This document shows positions 1-5,833 of a stretch of DNA of 13,712 nt, in pieces; positions within the stretch are counted from its first letter, which is position 1, and each line of letters begins with the position of its first letter. The DNA comes from JAZDGL01 sp043806975 (GTDB taxonomy: Bacteria; Patescibacteriota; Minisyncoccia; CAYZDR01), in contig JAZDGL010000061.1 in NCBI GenBank assembly GCA_043806975.1, positions 1 through 13,712 of the forward strand. Direction: 5' to 3'. Below the pieces are notes generated by a model that ran no database searches, was not told where the DNA came from, and saw only the letters and a list, made by a program, of their open reading frames with translations. The position numbers and the translations under genes are program-made.

Positions 1-89
1 ATGTCTTTTTGTTTGTGCCCCGCATTGATTAACGCCTCAATACGGTCTCTTTCTAATTGGTTTAAATGGCTATATTTTTTCTTCTTCAT
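1..89 (-). CDS. IS30-family transposase, N-terminal fragment
   Basis: Reading the minus strand from an ATG at 89 gives MKKKKYSHLNQLERDRIEAL, followed by INAGHKQKD, then the window edge. This matches the first helix-turn-helix of IS30-family transposases, where a Lys-rich start is followed by a Y-x-H-L-x(3)-E-R-x-x-I pattern and then a G-x-x-x-x-x-I recognition helix. IS30 transposases are DDE enzymes of about 300-380 residues; only about 29 residues are visible and no catalytic residues can be checked. The ATG is supported by a GAGG at 94-97 and by a well-formed promoter just upstream. The gene reads away from rhuM. Confidence 0.75.
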   Translation of the reverse strand, partial: MKKKKYSHLNQLERDRIEALINAGHKQKD

Positions 90-97
90 ATATCCTC

Positions 98-126
98 ATT
101 ATACCAAAGAAAAAATTGCACTTCAA
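98..126 (-). promoter_or_regulatory. Sigma-70-type promoter of the IS30 transposase
   Basis: On the minus strand, TTGAAG (126-121) and TATAAT (103-98) are separated by exactly 17 bases. The -10 box ends only 8 bases before the ATG at 89, so the transcript would start at or next to the start codon and be leaderless or nearly so. The GAGG at 97-94 lies between the -10 box and the ATG and might not be transcribed. Confidence 0.65.
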
Positions 127-137
127 AAAGGAATTCT

Positions 138-665
138 CGTATTTACGCTCAATGTAGCGCTGATTATTCTATTGATAGCGATATTACCAAACAATTTTTT
201 GCGACAGTGCAAAATAAACTTCATTTTGCTATTACAGGAAAAACCGCTGCGGAAATAATATCTGAAAGAGCGGATAGCTCCAAGGCGAATATGGGGCTGA
301 CTGTTTGGAAAAATTCTCCAAAAGGAAAAATCAGAGAGACTGATGTCGTGGTCGCTAAAAATTATTTAAACGAAAATGAAATAGATGGACTAAATAGAAT
401 TGTTGAAATGTATTTGCTGTTTGGGGAGGGGCAGGCGATTAGAGGTAAAATAATGTATATGAAAGATTGGGTGGAAAAATTAGACAGTTTTTTGCAGTTT
501 AATGAAAGTGCTATATTGAAAAATTTAGGGAAAATTAGTCATGAAGTGGCGGAAGAATTGGCTCTTGGCGAATATGAAAAATTTAGAGTAGAACAAGATA
601 GGAATTATATCTCCGACTTTGACCGCGAGGTGAAAAAACTTTTGGAATCCAAAAAGAAAAAATAA
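138..665 (+). pseudogene. rhuM: RhuM family protein, C-terminal half (5' end lost at the IS30 insertion)
   Basis: From about 138 the frame reads RIYAQCSADY...ITKQFFATVQNKLHFAITG, then the KTAAEIISERAD, AKNYLNENEIDGLNRIVEMYL, MYMKDWVEKLDSFLQFNE and YEKFRVEQDR blocks. These are the conserved C-terminal half of the RhuM family. Intact members are about 330 residues and begin with an HTH-like region; that half is missing because the IS30 end lies directly upstream. The frame stays open back to 66, but those extra codons come from IS DNA and are not RhuM-like. RhuM genes are often found inside type I restriction-modification loci, and here the stop is 2 bases before hsdM, so it was probably the first gene of that operon. 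The molecular role of RhuM is not settled. The fragment is unlikely to be functional. Confidence 0.85.
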
Positions 666-667
666 TT

Positions 668-1750
668 ATGCTTGATCAAACTACAAAACGAAAGCTTGAC
701 TCCGCTCGACAAATTCTTGTCGGCAAAGTTCCTGATCCAAAAGCGCAAGTTGAGCAAATTACGACTGCTCTTATCTATAAGTTTATGGATGATATGGATA
801 AAGAGAACGAAGAGGTTGGATTAAAAACTCAATTTTTTGTTGATGATTGGAAAAAATTTTCGTGGACGAAAATTTTGGACAACAAACTTTCGGGACAAGA
901 ACGCCTCGATCTCTATGTTCAAGCAATTACGAATATGCCAAAAAATCCGCATATTCCTCAATTGTTTAAAGATATTTTCAAAGGCGCGTTTTTGCCATAC
1001 AACGATTCGCGAACGCTCTCGCTTTTTTTGAAAGAGATCAACGAATTTAATTACGAACACAGCGAAAATTTAGGCAACGCTTTTGAATATCTGCTTTCCA
1101 TTCTCGGAAGTCAAGGCGATGCGGGACAATTCCGCACTCCTCGCCACATCATTGATTTTATTGTTGAAGTTGTTGATCCAAAGAAAAATGAAACAATCCT
1201 TGATCCCGCTTGCGGAACGGCTGGATTTTTAATTTCCGCCTATAAGCATATTTTGAAAACAAATCCCCCTCAATCCCCCTTTGAAAAAGGGGGAAGTAAA
1301 GGAGGGTTGACGCCGGACGAAAAATTAAGATTGATGAATAATCTTGCTGGATATGACATTTCGCCCGATATGGTGAAATTGGCGCTGGTGAATATGTATT
1401 TGCATGGATTCCCAGAGCCGAAAATTCACGAATACGACACACTTTCAAGCGAGAAGCGCTGGGATGAATCGTTTGATGTAATTATGGCAAATCCTCCTTT
1501 TATGACACCAAGCGGAGGCATTGTTCCGCATAAGAGGTTTTCTATACAAGCTAATCGAGCCGAGGTGCTTTTTGTAGATTACATTGTTGAACATTTGAAT
1601 ATAAATGGGCGGGCTGGAATCATCGTTCCTGAAGGTGTTATTTTTAAAGGAGAAGGCGCTTACAAGCAATTAAGAAAAAAATTAGTTAAGACGGTTTGTT
1701 TGCGGTTGTTTCGCTTCCAGCAGGCGTTTTTAACCCGTATTCTGGCGTGA
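668..1750 (+). CDS. hsdM: Type I restriction-modification DNA methyltransferase (HsdM), frameshifted before its C-terminus
   Basis: The methyltransferase subunit of a type I system transfers a methyl group from S-adenosylmethionine to adenine N6. The frame shows the HsdM N-terminal helical region (residues 1-130), the AdoMet motif I DPACGTAGF at 179-187 and the catalytic motif IV NPPF at 275-278. The family pattern continues to GIIVPEGVIF and KQLRKKLV. After residue 340 (near 1687) the reading becomes non-homologous and stops at 1750, while the expected continuation DGLFAVVSLPAGVF appears in another frame from 1690. Restoring one base (GTT-GAA-GAC instead of GTT-AAG-AC) gives a single 850-residue M-S fusion ending at 3219. 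Residues 199-213 are a repeat-derived insert. Both catalytic motifs precede the frameshift, but the missing C-terminus and specificity part should abolish normal activity. A sequencing or assembly error is possible. Confidence 0.9.
   Translation: MLDQTTKRKLDSARQILVGKVPDPKAQVEQITTALIYKFMDDMDKENEEVGLKTQFFVDDWKKFSWTKILDNKLSGQERLDLYVQAITNMPKNPHIPQLFKDIFKGAFLPYNDSRTLSLFLKEINEFNYEHSENLGNAFEYLLSILGSQGDAGQFRTPRHIIDFIVEVVDPKKNETILDPACGTAGFLISAYKHILKTNPPQSPFEKGGSKGGLTPDEKLRLMNNLAGYDISPDMVKLALVNMYLHGFPEPKIHEYDTLSSEKRWDESFDVIMANPPFMTPSGGIVPHKRFSIQANRAEVLFVDYIVEHLNINGRAGIIVPEGVIFKGEGAYKQLRKKLVKTVCLRLFRFQQAFLTRILA
1262..1308 (+). repeat. In-frame palindromic repeat insert encoding NPPQSPFEKGGSKGG
   Basis: A C-run/G-run inverted repeat (TCCCCCTTT / AAGGGGGA arms around 1275-1294, with outer C-rich and G-rich arms) sits inside hsdM between motifs I and IV. 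It encodes HsdM residues 199-213. The peptide has no counterpart in the methyltransferase core as I know it. NPPxxPFxKGG peptides of this sort come from a dispersed palindromic repeat found in many unrelated bacterial genes. Confidence 0.7.
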
Positions 1751-3219
1751 AAACCAGCATATTATTTTTTGATAATCAGCTGGCCAAAAAAGCCAAGGAT
1801 ATTTTATTTATTAAAATTGAAAATGACGGTTTTGATTTGGGCGCGCAAAGGCGAAAAATTGATAAAGATGATTTGCCGTTGGCTTTGGAGATTATTAAAA
1901 AATATTGCGTCGTCGTAGAGACAGGTTTTAAACCTGTCTCTACGATCTCGGTTAACATCCCAAAATCCCAAATTGCCGAAAACAGCGATTATAATCTTTC
2001 AGGGGATAGATATCGAGAGGTTAAAAATTTTGTGAATCAAAAATGGTCGACGGTGGAATTGGGGAAAATTACGGAAATTCAAAATGGATTATGGAAAGGT
2101 AAAAAGCCTCCTTATATAAACGCGAAAGTTTTAAGAAATACTAATTTTATAAAAAAAACAGGGTTTCTTTCATTTGATGATATCGCAGAAATTGAAGTTG
2201 AACAAAAACAATACGACAAAAGAGAATTAATAGAAGGCGACATTATCTTAGAAAATTCTGGAGGTAGTCCGACGCAACCCGTTGGAAGAGTTGCATATTT
2301 TGACAAGGACGAAAGGGGTTTTTCTTATAGTAATTTTACTTCAAGAATTCGGGTTATTGATAAAAATGTTTGTAATCCAAAATATCTTTGGAATATATTA
2401 TTACATTTCTATAATTTAGGAAAAACTGAACTGTTACAAAACCAAACGAGTGGAATAAAAAATTTGGACAAAAAAGAATATTTAAAAATCAAAATCCCAC
2501 TTCCGCCGATTGAAGCTCAAAAAGAAATCGTTGAGCAGATTGAAGTCAAGCAAAATGCCATTGATCACGCCAAAGCCATTATCGAAAATTTAGAGAGAGA
2601 GAGACGATATTTTGGTCAGTCGCTTAGAAAACCTGCCCTGAGCGGAGCCGAAGGGTTAGAGGGCGTTGAGTGGGTGGAATTGGGAGAAGTTTGTGAAACA
2701 TCCTCTGGCGGAACGCCATTAAAAAGTAAAAATGAATTTTACGAAAAAGGCACCATTCCTTGGTTGCGAAGTGGTGAAGTCGCACAAGGCGAAATATCTA
2801 AATCTGAATTATTTATAACAGAAGAAGGATTAAAAAAATCTTCTGCAAAAATATTTCCAAAAGAAACAGTGTTGATTGCAATGTATGGGGCAACAGCAGG
2901 ACAAGTTGGATTACTAAAATTTGAGGCAACTACGAACCAAGCCATATGTGGAATTTTACCAGACGAAAAATTTGTACCTGAATTTTTATATTTCTATCTT
3001 AGAACTCTAACGCAAGAAATGGTTAAATTGAGTGGCGGTGGGGCACAGCCAAATATTTCTCAAACAATTATTAAAACTCTTAAAATCCCGCTTCCGTCTT
3101 TAGAAATTCAGAAAAAGCTTGTCGCCGAAGCAGAAAAAGAACAACAGATAATCAACACAAACAAACAATTGATTGAAATTTACGAACAAAAAATTTCTGA
3201 TGTTTTAAGCGAAATATAA
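1696..3219 (+). CDS. hsdS: C-terminal HsdM segment fused to type I specificity subunit (HsdS)
   Basis: This frame starts with the HsdM tail (FAVVSLPAGVFNPYSGVKTSILFFD) and runs without a stop into a full specificity subunit, which selects the DNA target. Two target-recognition domains are visible: one from WSTVELGKI (nt ~2041) to about 2500, the other from VEWVELGEVCE (~2668) to about 3100. Each ends with the HsdS hallmark KIPLPPIEAQKEIV or KIPLPSLEIQKKLV, followed by a helical spacer (nt ~2500-2630 and ~3110-3219). The TTG at 1696 is only where an open frame can begin; no ribosome site supports it, and the true protein most likely started at 668. Two repeat-derived inserts lie at 1913-1945 (HsdM tail) and 2632-2662 (after the first helical spacer). 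The next gene starts 2 bases after the stop. Confidence 0.87.
   Translation: MFAVVSLPAGVFNPYSGVKTSILFFDNQLAKKAKDILFIKIENDGFDLGAQRRKIDKDDLPLALEIIKKYCVVVETGFKPVSTISVNIPKSQIAENSDYNLSGDRYREVKNFVNQKWSTVELGKITEIQNGLWKGKKPPYINAKVLRNTNFIKKTGFLSFDDIAEIEVEQKQYDKRELIEGDIILENSGGSPTQPVGRVAYFDKDERGFSYSNFTSRIRVIDKNVCNPKYLWNILLHFYNLGKTELLQNQTSGIKNLDKKEYLKIKIPLPPIEAQKEIVEQIEVKQNAIDHAKAIIENLERERRYFGQSLRKPALSGAEGLEGVEWVELGEVCETSSGGTPLKSKNEFYEKGTIPWLRSGEVAQGEISKSELFITEEGLKKSSAKIFPKETVLIAMYGATAGQVGLLKFEATTNQAICGILPDEKFVPEFLYFYLRTLTQEMVKLSGGGAQPNISQTIIKTLKIPLPSLEIQKKLVAEAEKEQQIINTNKQLIEIYEQKISDVLSEI
1913..1945 (+). repeat. 33-bp near-perfect palindrome encoding VETGFKPVST
   Basis: TCGTAGAGACAGGTTT, one T, then its exact reverse complement ending at 1945: 16-bp arms around a single-base centre. 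It lies in frame in the HsdM C-terminal tail. The top strand reads VETGFKPVST and the bottom strand reads VETGLKPVST, so insertion in either orientation keeps almost the same peptide. This is a known type of dispersed palindromic repeat in bacterial genomes. Confidence 0.8.
2632..2662 (+). repeat. In-frame repeat insert encoding PALSGAEGLEG between the two HsdS target domains
   Basis: The core CCCTGAGCGGAGCCGAAGGG (2636-2655) is an imperfect palindrome. It encodes PALSGAEGL directly after the first helical spacer (FGQSLRK) and before the second target-recognition domain (WVELGEVCE). CCTGAGCGnAGnCGAAGG sequences are common dispersed repeats in bacteria. The insert sits at a linker, where extra residues should be tolerated. 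Confidence 0.62.
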
Positions 3220-3221
3220 AT

Positions 3222-5069
3222 ATGTTTATAAAATCTCTAACAATCAAAAATTTTCGTTGTTTTGGAAAGGGCATTGATGATAAGGGAACAACGATTGAGT
3301 TAAACAAGGGGCTTACCGCTTTTATTGGCAGAAACGGAAGTGGTAAAACCGCAATCTTGGAAGCTCTGCATTTTTTGATTGGTTTAGATTATTTGCCGAC
3401 GAGAATCAACGAAAAAGATTTTCACAAGGACGCAAAAGGCACAAAAAATGAAGATGCAATAATAATTGAAGGCGAAACGACCAACCCATTTTTCATTGAT
3501 GTTGATGTTATTAGTAATACAGGTATTTCTTCAACTGTAGTAGTGCCTTGTAATAAGATTAGGTTATTTATTAAACGCCGAGAAAAAGCAGAGAAGGTTT
3601 TGGACGATCCTTTCAGAATAGAAAAAACAGTTGTCCCAATATTAGGAAACATTGACGATACAGTATATCAAAGCCAAACATTCAAAAAATCATACAAAGT
3701 AATTTCGTTATCAGAAGTTGACGCAGTTGTTAATGATTTAGATTTAGCAAAAGAAGTTATTAAAAACTTATTGAAAGGAACTGTCACAGAAACACAACAG
3801 ACAGACAGATTCTATGAAGTAAAATTTAAGTTGAAGTCCGGTGAAGCGAGAGAAGCATCATTTCCGAGTTATAACTTAACTTTCAGTCCGAACAGAATAA
3901 AAGGGTTAGCAAAATCCTATTACCTTGCCAAAGAAAGAGATAAGGATGTTGCTGGAAGTTATTCGTTGATCGCAAAAATATTAACAGATTTACATTGGCG
4001 ATATAAAAAGAAACAAGCGAACAGCGATAGCGATTCAATTCAGCAAGAATATGGCACGCTTGCGGAATCATTACGAAGTATTGTTGATGAAAAAGGAGCT
4101 TTAATTAGAAAAATAAATGACAAAGTTAAGTCAATTTGTTGCGATGACAAAAATTTTCAGATTGATTTTATAGATATTGACCAGCCATACAAATCGGCTT
4201 TTGTCGCAAAAAAAGAAGGTGAAAAATTACTTTTACCTGATAATCTTGGCTCCGGTTTTAATATTTTGATTGCCTATGCTCTTTTTGCATATGTAGCAGA
4301 TCAAGAGAAAATTCCGATTGTTTTAATTATTGATGAGCCGGAGCTTCATCTGCACAGCGATTGGCAAAAGAAAATGTATGAAGTTTTTAGCAATCAAACC
4401 GATTTACAATTCGTTTATTCTACTCAATCAGAAAATTTTATTTCGCTGAAAAGTTGGCAACAAATTAGACTTGTCAAAAATTATCAAATTTTCCCGGTTC
4501 AAGAAGAAAATCAAACCCAAATTCAAGCCACTGACGGAGAAAATGGAACACCAGCTCAATACCTTGATGATTACGCCACAAAAAACTTGCATATAAGTTT
4601 GATTCTGAAGGAAAATTTGGAGTTATTTTTTACGAAAAAATGTATTTTGGTTGAAGGTCCGGCAGAAAAATACGCCTTGCCAAAACTTTTGAAACTTTCC
4701 AGTTGCGATGTTGAAAATTTTTCTGTTTCAATAATTCCAGCGTGGGGTAAAACAAAAATCAAGAATTATCAAATGATTTGCAATGTTTTTGGTATTGATT
4801 ATTATACGGTTTTTGATAATGACAAAGCGACTGACGATGAACCGACGAATGAAAATACGGCAATAGAAAGTAATGTCCAAGACGGAAAGAAAACAAAATT
4901 TTCGACGAGTTTCGAGGTAAAACTTGGAATAAACGGCGACAACAAGTTTCAAAAGTTAGTAAAAAAGATTGATGACTTGACCGATTCAAATTCATTAGAT
5001 CAAGAAGTTAAAAATTGCGTGAGTAGTTTAAAAACCTTTATTGAAAGCGATAATTCTGATAATATCTAA
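3222..5069 (+). CDS. OLD-family ATP-dependent endonuclease (AAA ATPase plus TOPRIM)
   Basis: The protein has 615 residues. Residues 1-45 are an SMC/RecF-like start (SLTIKNFRCFG) with the Walker A GRNGSGKT at 36-43. An ABC-type signature-like LGSG is at 342-345 and the Walker B region VLIIDEPELHLH has D371-E372, followed by a switch-like TQSEN. The second half is a TOPRIM nuclease domain with ILVEGPAEK (catalytic E478) and VFDNDKA (D532, D534). This order defines OLD nucleases (phage P2 Old, GajA of Gabija), which use an ATPase to gate DNA cleavage and act in phage defence. No UvrD-like GajB follows, so this is not a complete Gabija. It starts 2 bases after hsdS and was probably co-transcribed with it. 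All key residues are present and the frame is intact, so it may be the only working defence gene here. The exact subclass is uncertain. Confidence 0.88.
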   Translation: MFIKSLTIKNFRCFGKGIDDKGTTIELNKGLTAFIGRNGSGKTAILEALHFLIGLDYLPTRINEKDFHKDAKGTKNEDAIIIEGETTNPFFIDVDVISNTGISSTVVVPCNKIRLFIKRREKAEKVLDDPFRIEKTVVPILGNIDDTVYQSQTFKKSYKVISLSEVDAVVNDLDLAKEVIKNLLKGTVTETQQTDRFYEVKFKLKSGEAREASFPSYNLTFSPNRIKGLAKSYYLAKERDKDVAGSYSLIAKILTDLHWRYKKKQANSDSDSIQQEYGTLAESLRSIVDEKGALIRKINDKVKSICCDDKNFQIDFIDIDQPYKSAFVAKKEGEKLLLPDNLGSGFNILIAYALFAYVADQEKIPIVLIIDEPELHLHSDWQKKMYEVFSNQTDLQFVYSTQSENFISLKSWQQIRLVKNYQIFPVQEENQTQIQATDGENGTPAQYLDDYATKNLHISLILKENLELFFTKKCILVEGPAEKYALPKLLKLSSCDVENFSVSIIPAWGKTKIKNYQMICNVFGIDYYTVFDNDKATDDEPTNENTAIESNVQDGKKTKFSTSFEVKLGINGDNKFQKLVKKIDDLTDSNSLDQEVKNCVSSLKTFIESDNSDNI

Positions 5070-5088
5070 CTAAACCCACCCGTCACCC

Positions 5089-5245
5089 AAATTGATGTCC
5101 CGCCGTCCCGCCGAAAAGTTTTGAGGGTCCCGCTATTTAGCGGAATAAACTCCGCCAAGCAGGCGGGCAAAAAGGAAGGGGGTTGGGGGGAATTCCGACA
5201 TAACCGAGCGAATACAAAAAGCGGACAGCCCCGCCGTCCTGCCTT
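5089..5245 (+). repeat. GC-rich, hairpin-bearing repeat-like stretch between OLD gene and methyltransferase fragment
   Basis: Base composition is clearly richer in G+C than the genes on either side. It contains a perfect hairpin CCGCTA-TT-TAGCGG (5130-5143), a second CCGCC-AAGCA-GGCGG (5152-5166) and repeated CCCGCCG blocks. Open frames cross it on both strands but none looks like a protein. I read it as one or more dispersed intergenic repeats inserted upstream of the methyltransferase remnant. Its family is not identified. Confidence 0.45.
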
Positions 5246-5386
5246 TGGATTATTCCCGAAAGAGACAAAACGGGAAAACATAATGGCTTTTATCACGGCA
5301 ATTTTATTCCGCAGATTCCACACCAGTTAATTTTGAGATATACAAAGAAAAATGAAATTATTTTTGATCCATTTTTATATTTTTAA
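5246..5386 (+). pseudogene. Fragment of a DNA methyltransferase (N4/N6 class, region up to motif I)
   Basis: The frame beginning TGG at 5246 reads WIIPERDKTGKHNGF, then YHGNFIPQIPHQLILRYT, KKNEIIFDPFL, YF and stop at 5384. The run of aromatic-H-G-x-F-I-P-Q-I-P, then L-I-x-R-Y-T, then DPF is the approach to AdoMet motif I (usually DPFxGSGTT) in beta-type DNA methyltransferases such as PF01555 members. It is cut exactly at motif I: GSGTT is replaced by YF-stop. The upstream side runs into the GC-rich repeat, with a stop at 5201 in frame, so the catalytic DPPY motif is missing too. This is a dead remnant, consistent with a third methyltransferase gene having once stood in the island. It is too short to be called from ORF length; the call rests on the motif. 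Confidence 0.68.
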
Positions 5387-5432
5387 ACACGAGTATATTT
5401 TTGTTTTTAAAAAAGTATGATATGGAAAAGTT

Positions 5433-5738
5433 ATGATAAAAAATAGTAAAAAAGTAGTATTTATTGGACATCCTGTAAGTGGAGATATCCAAGAAAATAT
5501 AAAGAAAATTTTGGATATTTGTAAAAAATTTCATAATAAAAATATTATTCCTTGCGCCCCATATTTGGTTTCTCTTAAGTATTTAAACGATGAAATTATA
5601 GAAGATAGAGAATTGGGAATTGAAGCTAATTTAGAATGTTTTCATCGTAAGTTTATTGGGGCTGTCGCCGAATGCCTCTTTGTCCTAAATTCCCATATTT
5701 CGGTCAAATTTTCCAAAAAATTTTTTGGCTTAGCTTAG
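5433..5738 (+). pseudogene. Nucleoside 2-deoxyribosyltransferase-like / DUF4406-type protein, C-terminus replaced by a MITE
   Basis: Residues 1-75 begin KKVVFIGHPVSGDIQENIKK and continue to DEIIEDRELGIEANLECFHRKFI. The hydrophobic strand followed by HPVSGD and N, then the D-R-E-x-G-I-x-A-N helix, resembles the small Rossmann-like fold of nucleoside 2-deoxyribosyltransferases and DUF4406/DUF7768-type proteins. The usual last 30-40 residues (typically with a nucleotide-contacting acidic helix) are missing. From codon 76 (nt 5658) the frame is inside the MITE described next, which supplies 26 unrelated residues and a TAG stop. The rest of the gene does not resume after the element, so a deletion accompanied or followed the insertion. 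The start ATG at 5433 has only a weak GGAAAAG upstream. The function of the intact protein is inferred from fold resemblance only. Confidence 0.6.
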
Positions 5739-5820
5739 GCTAAACCGCAAAATTTGTTTGAAAAATTATGCCTGGTAAATCTTGCAATTTATGACTAAAG
5801 GAGCATTCGGCATAAGTCCC
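5658..5820. mobile_element. MITE copy 1 (~163 bp, 18-bp inverted ends)
   Basis: The element starts GGGGCTGTCGCCGAATGC and ends GCATTCGGCATAAGTCCC, which are imperfect inverted repeats. Its interior is also folded: CAAATTTT is matched by AAAATTTG, and TTAGC-TTAG-GCTAA forms the central hairpin. It has no coding capacity for a transposase. It is nearly identical to 6800-6963. No clear target duplication remains (flanks TTATT and AGTAA), which fits loss of adjoining DNA on one side. It ends 13 bases before the next start codon. Confidence 0.8.
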
Positions 5821-5833
5821 AGTAAATATAAAT

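Larger units (their letters stand above)
1..138 (-). mobile_element. IS30-family insertion sequence, 5' end only (runs off left edge)
   Basis: On the minus strand the window begins inside an IS30-like element, with its transposase start, promoter and outer end visible. The outer boundary is not exact. RhuM similarity begins at about 138-145, so the terminal repeat should lie at roughly 110-140, in the stretch containing ATTGCACTTCAAAAAGG. The other end and any target duplication lie outside the window. The element abuts the rhuM coding sequence and has removed or displaced its N-terminal half. Confidence 0.72.

Noticed and set aside
1675..1681. A-AAA-AAA heptamer in the HsdM frame as a programmed -1 frameshift site joining HsdM to HsdS
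   Set aside because: A -1 slip at this heptamer meets a TAA at 1687-1689 after two codons, so it would not give the fusion. A one-base deletion just after 1686 explains the data better.
3222..5069. Gabija system (GajA with GajB)
   Set aside because: The OLD-type protein is GajA-like in domains, but no UvrD-like helicase gene follows; the next sequence is a repeat block and a methyltransferase fragment.
5066..5330. Frames on both strands across the GC-rich block as genes
   Set aside because: Their residues follow the hairpins and C/G runs, with no protein-like pattern or start signals. Only the short methyltransferase fragment in another frame has recognisable motifs.
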